From the IMG/VR virus record IMGVR_UViG_3300032236_000815, positions 24,585 to 88,584 of that record: a DNA stretch of 64,000 nt, one strand, 5' to 3'. How positions within the stretch are numbered: position 1 is the first letter of the stretch; each line of letters begins with the position of its first letter. The notes below the pieces were generated by a model, which searched no databases, was not told the DNA's origin, and saw nothing but the letters and a program-made list of their open reading frames with translations. A program made the translations under genes and the position numbers. Source of the stretch: a virus. Of the stretch, positions 34,704 through 43,627 are shown in pieces.

Positions 34704-35686
34704 AAAGAATAGATGAATCACAACTATCAGCACGAGTAGCACAACTACGTGAAAAGATGGTTGCTTTAGAAGGTGACACTGCTTCACAAGTTGGCAATGT
34801 TATTGGACAAGCCGCAAGAACAGGAGCAAACGTTGTAACTGCACCTGTACGCGGAGCATGGGACATGGCTAAATCAATAGCTGGCGGTGCAGCCGATGCA
34901 GCCAAAGGAGCATGGAACGGTTTTACTGGCGGTGGACTAGATCCGTTGCATCCAATTGATTCTGCAACTAATGCCGCAAATAATTTTTCTCAAGCTGGGA
35001 AACCTGCGGCGGGCGGTGCGGCAGCTCCAGCTGGCGCAACAGCACCTGGTACTAAACCTGCGGCACCGGCAGCTCCTGCGGCTAAGCCAGCCGCTGGCAA
35101 ATCAGATCCTGCTGTTCTAAAACTTCAACAAGATTTAATTGCTAAAGGTGCAAAAATTAAAGCTGACGGTATTATGGGACCAGCTACACAAGCGGCACAA
35201 AAACAATTTGGTGGAGCACCTGCGGCGGCAACTCCAGCGGCAACTCCAGCGGCAACTCCAGCGGCAACTCCAGCGGCACCAGCGGCAACTCCAGCGGCAA
35301 CTCCAGCGGCACCAGCAGGCATGCAAGCAGTCGGCGATGACGAAGGCAACACAACTATTACTCGTCCAGACGGAAGCACAATGGTTGTCGGACCAGATGG
35401 TAAACAAATTATGCCTGGTTCAAATCCTAACTTGCCACAGAATAAAGGTGTTATGAACACTATCAGTAACAAGCTACAAGGTAAAGGCGAATTCCAAAAA
35501 CCAACAGGATTTATTCCACCAACTCCTGCGCCTGCGGCAGCACCTGCGGCAGCACCTGCGGCAGCACCTGCGGTACAAGCCCCAACAGCAGATAACAAAC
35601 CTCAACCACAAGGCGCAACCGTTTGGACAGAATCTACTGGATTCGATGAAGTTCAACGTTTGGTAAGTTTAGTTCACTATCGTTAA
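34700..35686 (+). CDS. Peptidoglycan-binding-domain protein with Ala/Pro/Thr repeats
   Basis: The product has 328 residues. Residues 133-172 (PAVLKLQQDLIAKGAKIKADGIMGPATQAAQKQF) match the PG_binding_1 fold: three helices and the DGIMGPAT loop. It is flanked by Ala/Pro/Thr tracts encoded by tandem 12-bp repeats. N-terminal residues 20-70 are an amphipathic Ala/Gly helix region; the C-terminus ends STGFDEVQRLVSLVHYR. No catalytic domain is visible, so this is a cell-wall-binding protein, perhaps virion-borne and acting at DNA entry, not a lysin. It overlaps the gene before by 4 nt. Confidence 0.65.
   Translation: MKRIDESQLSARVAQLREKMVALEGDTASQVGNVIGQAARTGANVVTAPVRGAWDMAKSIAGGAADAAKGAWNGFTGGGLDPLHPIDSATNAANNFSQAGKPAAGGAAAPAGATAPGTKPAAPAAPAAKPAAGKSDPAVLKLQQDLIAKGAKIKADGIMGPATQAAQKQFGGAPAAATPAATPAATPAATPAAPAATPAATPAAPAGMQAVGDDEGNTTITRPDGSTMVVGPDGKQIMPGSNPNLPQNKGVMNTISNKLQGKGEFQKPTGFIPPTPAPAAAPAAAPAAAPAVQAPTADNKPQPQGATVWTESTGFDEVQRLVSLVHYR
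35225..35314 (+). repeat. Tandem 12-bp repeat (GCGGCAACTCCA) in coding sequence
   Basis: Four perfect units (35225-35272), a 9-bp short unit, two more perfect units (35282-35305) and another 9-bp unit encode (A-A-T-P)n. The repeat is prone to copy-number change by slippage. Confidence 0.95.
35531..35575 (+). repeat. Tandem 12-bp repeat (CCTGCGGCAGCA) in coding sequence
   Basis: Three perfect units (35531-35566) plus a partial fourth encode (P-A-A-A)n in the same protein. Confidence 0.92.
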
Positions 35687-35731
35687 AACGAATAAAAAAT
35701 ACCACATTTAGGGCAAGATTTTACTTGCTCT

Positions 35732-35776
35732 TATAAATAAAAGCGTATACAATAACATGTATGCGCTTTTGTTTTA
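35732..35776 (+). promoter_or_regulatory. Perfect late promoter TATAAATA fused to a terminator hairpin
   Basis: TATAAATA at 35732-35739 is an exact T4 late consensus. It runs directly into a 12-bp stem with one G-U pair (35739-35750 with 35759-35770) and a T-rich tail, a hairpin that terminates the upstream unit or caps the new transcript. The gp32 ATG follows at 35842 with SD aggaga. Confidence 0.7.
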
Positions 35777-35841
35777 TGTAGATCATATAACAATACTAGG
35801 CAAATAAAAAGCACATAAAGGCTAACAATAGGAGATATATT

Positions 35842-36834
35842 ATGGCAACTTTAGCTGAAATTAGAGCAAAACTAAAAGCATCTGAGCAAAAAGGTTCAGA
35901 CAACAATCGTTCAGGCGGTGACAAATCAATTTACCCGTTCTGGAATCTTAAAGAAGGTGGCGAATCTACACTTAGATTTTTACCAGATGGTAACACCGAC
36001 AACACTTTTTTCTGGGTAGAACGTGCAATGATCAAATTGCCATTCGCTGGAATCAAAGGTGAATCAGAAAGCAAACCCGTTACAGTACAAGTACCATGCG
36101 TAGAAATGTATGGCGATTCTTGCCCAATCTTGGCAGAAGTACGTGGCTGGTTCAAAGACCCTTCATTAGAAGACATGGGTCGTAAATACTGGAAGAAGCG
36201 TTCTTATATTTTCCAAGGTTTCGTTGTTGAAGACGGACTAGGCGAAAAATCAGAAGACCAACCAGAAAATCCAATCCGCCGTTTCATTATCGGTCCACAA
36301 ATTTTCCAATCAATTCGTTCAGCACTTGTTGATCCAGAGTTGGAAGACTTGCCAACTGACTACGTACATGGGTTGGACTATCGCATGAAGAAGACTTCAA
36401 AAGGTGGCTATGCTGACTACTCAACATCTAGTTGGGCACGTCGTGAGCGTCCACTAAGCGATGCTGAACAAGCGGCTATTGAAACAAACGGCTTGTATAA
36501 CTTGTCAGACTTTTTGCCTAAGAAACCAGGCGAAGTAGAATTGAAAGTTATGAAAGAAATGTTTGAAGCTTCAGTAGACGGCGAGCCATATGATATGGAA
36601 CGTTGGGGTCAATACTTCAAGCCAGCAGGCATGAGCCAACAAACTGGCGATCCTGTAAAGCAAACTCCTAAAGCCTCTGCTCCAGTAGCAGAAGACAGCT
36701 ACGAAGACGAAGCACCTGCTCCAGTAGCAAAGGCAGCACCTGCACCATCAGCACCAAAAGCTGATGCAACAGCAGGCGGCGATTCACGTGCTCAAGACAT
36801 CTTGGCAATGATTCGCAATCGTCAAAAGCAATAA
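35842..36834 (+). CDS. gp32: Single-stranded DNA-binding protein gp32-like
   Basis: The product has 330 residues (T4 gp32 has 301). An N-terminal cooperativity helix with basic residues is followed by a core with WNLKEGGESTLRFLPDG, a Cys-containing strand VPCVEMYGDSCPI, FQGFVVEDG and RRFIIGPQIFQSI typical of T4-like cyanophage gp32. The C-terminus is acidic and Ala/Pro-rich, the usual protein-interaction tail. It coats ssDNA in replication and recombination and works with UvsX, UvsY and gp41 encoded downstream. Confidence 0.92.
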   Translation: MATLAEIRAKLKASEQKGSDNNRSGGDKSIYPFWNLKEGGESTLRFLPDGNTDNTFFWVERAMIKLPFAGIKGESESKPVTVQVPCVEMYGDSCPILAEVRGWFKDPSLEDMGRKYWKKRSYIFQGFVVEDGLGEKSEDQPENPIRRFIIGPQIFQSIRSALVDPELEDLPTDYVHGLDYRMKKTSKGGYADYSTSSWARRERPLSDAEQAAIETNGLYNLSDFLPKKPGEVELKVMKEMFEASVDGEPYDMERWGQYFKPAGMSQQTGDPVKQTPKASAPVAEDSYEDEAPAPVAKAAPAPSAPKADATAGGDSRAQDILAMIRNRQKQ

Positions 36835-36842
36835 AAAGTACA

Positions 36843-36884
36843 GCTCCCGGTCTTGTTCCTATAAGGTCCTCCGGGGGCGTTTTC
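36843..36884 (+). terminator. Possible terminator/attenuator between gp32 and uvsX
   Basis: An 8-bp GC-rich stem (36843-36850 with 36871-36878, one G-U pair) with a 20-nt loop is followed by GTTTTC. Partial read-through would set the gp32:UvsX ratio. Confidence 0.6.
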
Positions 36885-36902
36885 ATTTAGGAGAATTAAT
36901 TT

Positions 36903-37958
36903 ATGGCCACAAAAGCCTTCGATTTATCGAAATTTAGAAAGACCTTGACTAAGTCTATTGACGGTCTAGGCATCGGGTTTAATGACCCGACAGATTGGGT
37001 TAGTACAGGCAACTTTGCTTTGAACTACTTAATCAGTGGTGACTTTAACAAAGGCATTCCTTTGGGCAAGGTTACTGTATTTGCCGGCGAGTCAGGTGCT
37101 GGTAAGTCATACATTTGTTCAGGCAACATTGTTAAGAACGCACAAGAGCAAGGCATTTATGTTATCCTAGTTGATAGCGAAAACGCCTTGGATGAAAAAT
37201 GGTTACACGCACTAGGTGTAGACACAAGCGAAGACAAGCTATTGAAACTTAACATGGCTATGATCGATGACGTTGCTAAAACTATTCATGAATTTATGTC
37301 AGAGTACAAGGCAATGGAAAACCGTCCTAAGGTCTTGTTTGTTATCGACTCATTGGGCATGTTGTTGACTCCAACAGACATTAACCAGTTTGAAGCAGGT
37401 GATTTGAAAGGTGATATGGGTCGTAAACCTAAAGCACTTACAGCACTTGTTCGTAACTGTGTAAACATGTTTGGTAACTATAATGTAGGTATGGTATGTA
37501 CTAATCACACATACGCAAGTCAAGACATGTTCGATCCAGATGACAAAATTTCAGGCGGACAAGGATTTGTTTACGCAAGTTCTATCGTAGTTGCTATGAA
37601 GAAGTTGAAGTTGAAAGAAGACGAAGACGGTAACAAAGTTTCAGAAGTCAACGGTATTCGTGCCGCTTGTAAGATTATGAAAACTCGTTACGCAAAGCCT
37701 TTTGAAACATTACAAGTTAAAATTCCATACGAAACAGGTATGAATCCTTACAGCGGTTTGGTTGACTTGTGCGAGAAAGCCGGCTTGTTAAAACAAGAAG
37801 GTAACAGACTCAAGTGGGTTGATCCGGAAACAGGTGAAGAGTTCAAATTCTACCGAAAAGAATGGAAAGATGATAAATTAGATATGTTAATGAATAAATT
37901 TCATATAGCATATAATACAACTACCATTCCCGAGGAGAACGAAGAAAATGTTGAATGA
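36903..37958 (+). CDS. uvsX: RecA-like recombinase UvsX
   Basis: The product has 351 residues (T4 UvsX has 391). Walker A GESGAGKS is at 62-69, then VLVDSENALDEKWL, the Walker B region KVLFVIDSLGML, and NHTYASQDMFDPDDKISGGQG, the L2-like loop of UvsX. SD aggaga. It forms the presynaptic filament with gp32 and UvsY for strand exchange and recombination-dependent replication. It overlaps the next small gene by 11 nt. Confidence 0.95.
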   Translation: MATKAFDLSKFRKTLTKSIDGLGIGFNDPTDWVSTGNFALNYLISGDFNKGIPLGKVTVFAGESGAGKSYICSGNIVKNAQEQGIYVILVDSENALDEKWLHALGVDTSEDKLLKLNMAMIDDVAKTIHEFMSEYKAMENRPKVLFVIDSLGMLLTPTDINQFEAGDLKGDMGRKPKALTALVRNCVNMFGNYNVGMVCTNHTYASQDMFDPDDKISGGQGFVYASSIVVAMKKLKLKEDEDGNKVSEVNGIRAACKIMKTRYAKPFETLQVKIPYETGMNPYSGLVDLCEKAGLLKQEGNRLKWVDPETGEEFKFYRKEWKDDKLDMLMNKFHIAYNTTTIPEENEENVE

Positions 37959-38193
37959 AACACAAATTGGTGACATCTGGTTGCTATTCGCAGATTATAT
38001 TGATAAGAAAGTTATCGACAGCGTAGCAGAGCGTTATGTAGATTTACTAGCCGATTTCGGAACTAGTGACCGTGTAATGCAAAATGCAACAGGTGTTGAC
38101 AGTGTTTTAGATGCCGCAATCGACTACTACTTAGATGAAGAAGATGACGGCGAAGAAGACGACAACTACAACGAAGAAGACGAGGATTATTAA
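37948..38193 (+). CDS. Small very acidic protein between uvsX and uvsY
   Basis: The product has 81 residues. Residues 1-60 are a helical region, and the last 20 are almost entirely Asp/Glu/Asn/Tyr. It overlaps uvsX by 11 nt and shares one base with the uvsY ATG, so all three are co-translated. The acidic tail could mimic DNA and compete for UvsX, UvsY or gp32, which is inference. Family not recognised. Confidence 0.7.
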   Translation: MLNETQIGDIWLLFADYIDKKVIDSVAERYVDLLADFGTSDRVMQNATGVDSVLDAAIDYYLDEEDDGEEDDNYNEEDEDY

Positions 38194-38648
38194 TGGGTTG
38201 GTATACCGATATTGCTAAAGACATCAGTAACATCCCTGATGCTGTGCTATACTTTGAAGCAGAACTAGTGGAAGCTCGTAAAGAGGTTAAACTCACTGGT
38301 AATGTTGAACGAGCAAGTGCGGCCATGCCAGGAATTGTTGAGCATCGCTTCGGCCAGTTACAAGAAATCGAAGCAATATTGGAATACCTTAACATTGAAC
38401 TTCGTAGACTTAAGAGCAGTTTTTTCCGTAAGTATTTGGAAAGCTATCAACGTGCTCTTAGTAGTCGAGATTGCGAAAGATTTGTTGAAGGTGAGGCAGA
38501 CGTTGTTGATATGGAAAAAATTATCAACGAATTTGCCTTGCTACGCAACAAATGGCTAGGAATTACAAAAGCACTAGACCAAAAACAATGGCAAATTACA
38601 AATATTGTAAAATTACGTGTTGCTGGTATGGAAGATGCAAGTATCTAA
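38193..38648 (+). CDS. uvsY: Recombination mediator UvsY
   Basis: The product has 151 residues (T4 UvsY has 137). It is a helical protein with RRLKSSFFRKYLESYQRALSSRDCERFVEGE, the DNA-binding KARLDYY-like region of T4 UvsY, and the C-terminal block ALDQKQWQITNIVKLRVAGMEDA. It helps load UvsX onto gp32-coated ssDNA. Its position after uvsX supports the call. Confidence 0.88.
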   Translation: MGWYTDIAKDISNIPDAVLYFEAELVEARKEVKLTGNVERASAAMPGIVEHRFGQLQEIEAILEYLNIELRRLKSSFFRKYLESYQRALSSRDCERFVEGEADVVDMEKIINEFALLRNKWLGITKALDQKQWQITNIVKLRVAGMEDASI

Positions 38649-39510
38649 GAAAATATTGTTTAACGGGTGTAGTTTTGTTCACGGTGACGACTTAATGTGG
38701 CCGTATACAATGGTCGAACACTACGATAAAACAAACCCAGACTATTTAAAAATATTAAAACAATTTAATATATCAGGTCTTACTGAAAAAACAGAAATTT
38801 TTGAAAATGTTGAAAATATTGCACGATATGGAGCAACTAACGACCTGATTACATTTTCAACAATTGAATTTTTTAATAATATCCCCCAAGAAGAGCGATC
38901 AAACTATGTAGCATGTATAGGTTGGTCAGATCCTTGTAGAATTATGGTGCCTAACACATGGGCAGATCCAGCTGAGGATTTTTCTAAAGATAATAACATA
39001 GAAAATCTCCAAAAAATGTGGTTCCATTTGAATTTATACACAATGAATGGTAACGACAGTGACGTGCAACAAAAATATAAATCTTTGGCAGACGAATATG
39101 TACGTCAGTTCGACGATGCATACTGGTTTAAAGAACATATTAAAAATATTCTAATTCTTGAGAACTACTTTAAGGCAAACAACATAGAATTTGTCTTTTG
39201 GAACAGTATTGGCTTTCCTTTAAAAGCAGTTGACCAGTACACAAAAGATATTTTCCTAAATTTAGTTGATTGGTCACATTGGATCAATTGGGTGGACCTT
39301 AAAGTTCAATACATGGTCACAGGAACACAAATTCCTCCAGGGTTCAGTCACCCTTATGACCAAAAATTAGGAGTTTTTTGCTCTATGCTTGAAGTAATAG
39401 GCGAACCACAAGCATGGACACGCACTAAGCATCCTGGTCCTGAAGCTGTAAGTTTATGGACAAAGATTATTTTGAAACATTTAGTCAGAAAAAACATAAT
39501 TAATGGTTGA
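38635..39510 (+). CDS. SGNH/GDSL-hydrolase-like protein
   Basis: The ATG at 38635 is chosen; it lies inside uvsY and overlaps it by 14 nt. A GTG 18 nt upstream is the alternative. The 291-residue product has N-terminal ILFNGCSFVHGDDL, which fits block I of SGNH hydrolases with Ser13 as nucleophile (GCSFT-type phage variants), and a C-terminal HPGPEAVSLW, which fits the block V His. The middle is Trp/Asn-rich. Such enzymes deacetylate or de-esterify glycans or lipids. Its presence inside the recombination operon is odd. Confidence 0.6.
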   Translation: MQVSKKILFNGCSFVHGDDLMWPYTMVEHYDKTNPDYLKILKQFNISGLTEKTEIFENVENIARYGATNDLITFSTIEFFNNIPQEERSNYVACIGWSDPCRIMVPNTWADPAEDFSKDNNIENLQKMWFHLNLYTMNGNDSDVQQKYKSLADEYVRQFDDAYWFKEHIKNILILENYFKANNIEFVFWNSIGFPLKAVDQYTKDIFLNLVDWSHWINWVDLKVQYMVTGTQIPPGFSHPYDQKLGVFCSMLEVIGEPQAWTRTKHPGPEAVSLWTKIILKHLVRKNIING

Positions 39511-39516
39511 CTTTTG

Positions 39517-39534
39517 TGTTAGCATCTGCTAACA
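39517..39534 (+). promoter_or_regulatory. Perfect inverted repeat before the 39543 start
   Basis: Arms of 8 nt (39517-39524 and 39527-39534) with a 2-nt apex end 8 nt before the ATG at 39543, where an SD would be expected. No T-run follows, so it is more likely an RNA hairpin or operator than a terminator. Confidence 0.4.
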
Positions 39535-39542
39535 TTACTAAT

Positions 39543-40745
39543 ATGACTACTGTTGATAATTTATTACTGAGAATTGTTAATTTTACTGAACCTGCTATTG
39601 AAGAACAAATTCATGCTAGGGATAGTAAGGTATTAAGAAGCCTTGCTTTGTCGGTTTCCAATGGAGTGTTTATCACTGAAAACCAAAGTAAACTACTAAT
39701 TAAAATTCTTAAAGAAAATTCTAAAAAAATAATAAATTTTTCAGAAGAAATTGAAGAGCGAGTAACAGAACCTAGTTGGTCACGAAATTTTCGAGAAATT
39801 GAACAAGTACGTAAACTGTACATAGGTAAAAATTCTGATGATGAATTAGTATTAGTAATTGAAACGACCTTCAACTCGCAAATTCGTAAAATTCTTAATG
39901 ACATATCAAAAAATTGCGAAGGTGTCATTGCCGCGTCTAATGGCAAAAAGTATATAACTGACCTAACCGAAAAAAATATCGTAATTTTAATGGACGCACT
40001 GGCATCCCATGATTTCGATATCGACGAAAAAATAAAAAAACACTACGAAATCATAAAAAGTTGGTCGGAACAAGATGTTATAGATCAGTTCAAGTTAACT
40101 AACATAACTAACACTAACTTTCAAAAACACATCACCGAAGACCTTGGCATTTCGACCGCAATCGACCAAAATATCATTAATGACAGAAGTGTAAGATACC
40201 AATTTTTTACAGAAAATCCAAAAAATCTTGGAGAGTCGTTAACCGAGTACATTGCCAACAGACCTAATACTAAGCTATGGGTTGATAAAAATCAACACTC
40301 ACTAACAGACGTGGTATCAAGTTTAATAGAATTAAAAAGATTGCCAATTTTAGTGGTCTTTGATACTGTAGTTAATGAAAAATACCTCGAAAATTTGAAA
40401 ATTTTGTCGGAAGCACTGGAAGCTAATAACATAGACGACCGAGTTGGTGTTTACTTTAGATTAGAAAATGACGACATGGGCAAACAGTTTAATCAGTTGA
40501 TTAAACAAAAACAATACAACTACGAGCTTGGTACAAACACTGTAGTTACCGCAGTACAAAGTGGAAAATTACCGAAATTTTTCATAAAAAATGCATGGCG
40601 TCCTATGAGTGTAATAGCACTTGATAGCCGTATGGGTTTACGTCATGGCAAAACTGCTGTATACTCTAATTGTTGTGACCTTATAGTTGAATGGGCAGAA
40701 CAACCTAACTTATTAGAACAAAAGAAAATCGGATCATGGCGGTAA
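39543..40745 (+). CDS. Conserved-type protein upstream of uvsW, unknown function
   Basis: The ATG at 39543 gives 400 residues. A TTG at 39507 that overlaps the previous stop as TTGA would add 12. The protein is helical and charged in its first half (residues 30-200). The second half has an alpha/beta pattern (LPILVVFDTVVNEKYLENL) and a conserved-looking C-terminal block (KFFIKNAWRPMSVIALDSRMGLRHGKT...NCCDLIVEW) that I associate with uvsW neighbours in cyanophages. It overlaps uvsW by 10 nt. Function unknown. Confidence 0.6.
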   Translation: MTTVDNLLLRIVNFTEPAIEEQIHARDSKVLRSLALSVSNGVFITENQSKLLIKILKENSKKIINFSEEIEERVTEPSWSRNFREIEQVRKLYIGKNSDDELVLVIETTFNSQIRKILNDISKNCEGVIAASNGKKYITDLTEKNIVILMDALASHDFDIDEKIKKHYEIIKSWSEQDVIDQFKLTNITNTNFQKHITEDLGISTAIDQNIINDRSVRYQFFTENPKNLGESLTEYIANRPNTKLWVDKNQHSLTDVVSSLIELKRLPILVVFDTVVNEKYLENLKILSEALEANNIDDRVGVYFRLENDDMGKQFNQLIKQKQYNYELGTNTVVTAVQSGKLPKFFIKNAWRPMSVIALDSRMGLRHGKTAVYSNCCDLIVEWAEQPNLLEQKKIGSWR

Positions 40746-42205
40746 AATTAGTAATTTGCGACGAAGTAAATATCAAGTTTGAGAACTTGTCGCTAGATGC
40801 ACGAAAGAAATTAGCAAACACTTTTAAGTACGAAGATCCAACTGCAAGATATAGACCTGCATATAAACTAGGTCGTTGGGACGGCAAGGTATCGATGTTT
40901 GGACTTGGTGGCAACGGTTATCTTAGTCAGCTAGAAAAGTGCCTTGGCATACTTGCAGACATGGATATTGACATCGATGAACTGGAAGATTTGCGTACTA
41001 CAAGTAAAATTGAGTTTACTCCGGTAACTGCTAATTACTGGGCTGACCAAGGAAAAGTATGGCCCGAAGGTCATAGATTTGCAGGACAACCGATTGTATT
41101 GCGTGACGATCAAACTGAGGTAGTCAACAGATTTTTTACAAATACTCAAGCCTTACAAGAAGTAGCAACCGGTGCTGGTAAGACTATTATGACAGCAACT
41201 TTAGCTCATTGTGCAGAGAAATATGGACGCACAATCACTATTGTTCCTAACAAAGATTTGGTCACGCAGACTGAAGAAGACTTTATTAACGTTGACTTAG
41301 ATGTAGGTGTTTACTACGGTGACCGTAAAGATTTAGGTAAGACACACACCATTTGTACTTGGCAGTCGCTTAACATTTTAGACAAAAAATCTAAGAACTG
41401 GGATGCAGATATAGCATATACATTGGCTGAATTCTTAGACGGAGTTAAGACGGTTATTGTCGACGAAGTACACATGGCCAAAGCAGAAGTACTGAAAAAC
41501 CTACTAACACAAAACTTGTGCAATGCTCCGATCCGTTGGGGATTAACTGGAACAGTTCCTAAAGACGAATTCGAAAGCGAGCCTATTTTTGCTTCAATCG
41601 GCCCAGTAGTCGGCGGCATTAAGGCACACGAATTACAAGAGATGGGTGTGCTCAGTAACTTGCACGTAAACATTTTACAACTTATAGATTTACCAGAATA
41701 TAAGACATATCAAGAAGAATTAAAATATCTTGTTACTAACAAAGACAGGATGACATATTTTAGTAAACTAGTTCAAGGCTTAGCAGAGACAGGCAATACA
41801 TTAATTCTAGTCAATAGAATTGATACAGGCAAATTATTAACAGAAATGATAGAAGGCGCTGTTTTTATTTCAGGCGAAGTAAAAGGCACGAAACGAAAAG
41901 AGGAGTACAAAGAACATGCAACAACTGATAACAAGATTACTGTGGCGACTTTTGGTGTGGCCGCTGTGGGTATTAATATCCCCCGTATTTTTAATCTGGT
42001 TCTTTTGGAGCCCGGAAAGAGCTTTGTCCGCGTTATACAATCAATTGGGCGCGGCATTAGAAAAGCAGAAGACAAAGACTTTGTACAAATCTGGGACGTT
42101 ACGTCGACCTGTAAATTCGCCAAGCGTCACCTCACTACGAGGAAGAAATTTTACAAGGATGCCAAGTATCCGTTTACAATACAAAAAGTGGACTGGCAAA
42201 AATAA
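40736..42205 (+). CDS. uvsW: UvsW-type SF2 helicase
   Basis: The product has 489 residues. The N-terminal substrate-specificity region has YRPAYKLGRWDGKVSMF (40-56). Motif I is ATGAGKT (144-150), motif II DEVH (243-246), motif III LTGTVP and motif VI QSIGRGIRKA. UvsW unwinds R-loops and branched intermediates and switches T4-like phages from origin- to recombination-dependent replication. Confidence 0.95.
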   Translation: MAVKLVICDEVNIKFENLSLDARKKLANTFKYEDPTARYRPAYKLGRWDGKVSMFGLGGNGYLSQLEKCLGILADMDIDIDELEDLRTTSKIEFTPVTANYWADQGKVWPEGHRFAGQPIVLRDDQTEVVNRFFTNTQALQEVATGAGKTIMTATLAHCAEKYGRTITIVPNKDLVTQTEEDFINVDLDVGVYYGDRKDLGKTHTICTWQSLNILDKKSKNWDADIAYTLAEFLDGVKTVIVDEVHMAKAEVLKNLLTQNLCNAPIRWGLTGTVPKDEFESEPIFASIGPVVGGIKAHELQEMGVLSNLHVNILQLIDLPEYKTYQEELKYLVTNKDRMTYFSKLVQGLAETGNTLILVNRIDTGKLLTEMIEGAVFISGEVKGTKRKEEYKEHATTDNKITVATFGVAAVGINIPRIFNLVLLEPGKSFVRVIQSIGRGIRKAEDKDFVQIWDVTSTCKFAKRHLTTRKKFYKDAKYPFTIQKVDWQK

Positions 42206-42211
42206 GGAATC

Positions 42212-42718
42212 ATGCAGATATTAACATTAGATAACAAAACGTTTTCATTAAACAATTTACCAGATGAGGTAGATGAAAGTACAAGATTTGCAGTCTTGGA
42301 TAACAGCGATCCTCAAGCGCCTGACTTCTTTTTTATGCCTCTAATATTTTTAGAAAGTTTTAATGCACCGGCAATGGTATTAAGAATTGGCGAAGACGAA
42401 GTGGTTATGCCTATTGATTGGTGCATAGCAGTAGGTGATAGTACAAGTGCTTGCGACATAGAAATTCTACCATTAACTAGTTTAAACGATAGAGGCTTCG
42501 AAGCACTATGTTTTAATCCGCTAAGTTCTTTTAGGGTAGAGTTTAAAAAGATAGAAATTGTTAATTTTTACAATGATGTTAAATGGTACTTTCCAAAGAT
42601 GAAAAATGGTCAATTATTAGCAACGCCATTGCACGGAGGAGACAAACCTTTATGCTCATACTTTGTTAAAGAAATTAGCAAACAGAATGAAATAATTCAA
42701 TTGGATAAGATATTATGA
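42212..42718 (+). CDS. Hypothetical protein next to uvsW
   Basis: The product has 168 residues, a mostly beta pattern, with a conserved-looking center (VVMPIDWCIAVGDSTSACDIEILPLTSLNDRGFEALCFNP) and several Trp/Cys residues. SD aagga is 6 nt after uvsW. It overlaps the next gene by 4 nt. No family name can be given; the gene context is shared with aquatic T4-like phages. Confidence 0.6.
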   Translation: MQILTLDNKTFSLNNLPDEVDESTRFAVLDNSDPQAPDFFFMPLIFLESFNAPAMVLRIGEDEVVMPIDWCIAVGDSTSACDIEILPLTSLNDRGFEALCFNPLSSFRVEFKKIEIVNFYNDVKWYFPKMKNGQLLATPLHGGDKPLCSYFVKEISKQNEIIQLDKIL

Positions 42719-43359
42719 CATTAAAAATTGCATACTTCCAGCCAACAATTTTAGCAATTGATCAAGTTCCTCATGCAGAGTTTAGTAGGATTTATAGTCT
42801 AGCAGAGCAGTTACATAGCCATCCAGAGCTTAACGATGCCGACAATCCTTTGATTAGTATCCGCGGTGGACAACAGATTCAAGTGTATCCTAATAAGGTT
42901 AGCCTTGATGTTAGTTGGTTGATCACTTGGTTAGAATCTATCTGTCAAGGATATCTAGAACTTGTCACGGCACAGTCTGGAGTAGAAGAATTAAAGTTCG
43001 TTAAACCTCAAATTATCAGTGCATGGACCATTCGACAATACGAAGGTGATTACCAAGAAATGCACACGCATCCGCTCGGTAATTTGAGTGGAAACATTTA
43101 TATAACTGCTCCGGATCTACATGAAGACAGCAAACCGAGCGATAGTCAAATATCTTTTAGAATGCCACATACTAAAGATATTGGTAGATTTATCATGAAT
43201 GATACATGGAAATTTAGCCCAGAACCAGGAGCAGTAATTTTATTCCCAAGCCACTTACCTCATATGGTTTATCCGTGGAGAGGTACTGGTAGCAGAACAG
43301 TGTTGGCATTTGATGCTCGGTTGGTACCACGTGAGGAGTTTATCGATGGGAAGTCTTAA
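42715..43359 (+). CDS. 2OG-Fe(II) oxygenase-like protein (HxH type)
   Basis: The product has 214 residues. EMHTHPLGNLSGNIYI gives His117/His119, with distal His183 (LPHMVYPW) and Arg194 (GSRTVLAFD). It belongs to the same broad type as the 14658 protein but is not close to it. It lies in the uvsW-linked block with a 4-nt overlap upstream and 14 nt downstream. A replication-linked nucleic-acid or protein hydroxylation role is possible but unproven. Confidence 0.75.
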   Translation: MTLKIAYFQPTILAIDQVPHAEFSRIYSLAEQLHSHPELNDADNPLISIRGGQQIQVYPNKVSLDVSWLITWLESICQGYLELVTAQSGVEELKFVKPQIISAWTIRQYEGDYQEMHTHPLGNLSGNIYITAPDLHEDSKPSDSQISFRMPHTKDIGRFIMNDTWKFSPEPGAVILFPSHLPHMVYPWRGTGSRTVLAFDARLVPREEFIDGKS

Positions 43360-43627
43360 ACCAGGTGCAACTCTTGTACACGAACGTGTAAAAAATGTAG
43401 TTTATTCCAGAGAATTGGGTGCAGATCCTAGTACACGAAAAGTAGTCGGTTGGGATTATGATCCTGCCAATCCAACCTATGATCCACGTACTAGCGGACG
43501 ACAAGAGTTGGAAGAACATAACGAATGGATTAAAATTCGGTTGGAAGCAAAAACCAATCCCACTTTACAAAAGGCGGTGGATCGTGTTAAAATGTTGTAT
43601 AAACTAAGCAAAGAAAAATATGAGTGA
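43346..43627 (+). CDS. Small conserved-type phage protein
   Basis: The ATG at 43346 is chosen (product MGSLKPGATLV...), inside the end of the oxygenase gene. It has 93 residues, with VHERVKNVVYSRELGADPSTRKVVGWDYD at the start and a helical C-terminus (NPTLQKAVDRVKMLYKLSKEKYE). This pattern recurs next to uvsW and gp55 in cyanophages as an unnamed gene. It overlaps the next gene by 8 nt. Function unknown. Confidence 0.65.
   Translation: MGSLKPGATLVHERVKNVVYSRELGADPSTRKVVGWDYDPANPTYDPRTSGRQELEEHNEWIKIRLEAKTNPTLQKAVDRVKMLYKLSKEKYE

Noticed and set aside
35139-35456. Plus-strand frame of Gln/Arg/Leu repeats inside the PG-binding gene
   Set aside because: Frame-shifted reading of the 12-bp tandem repeats (RQLQ)n; no start signal.
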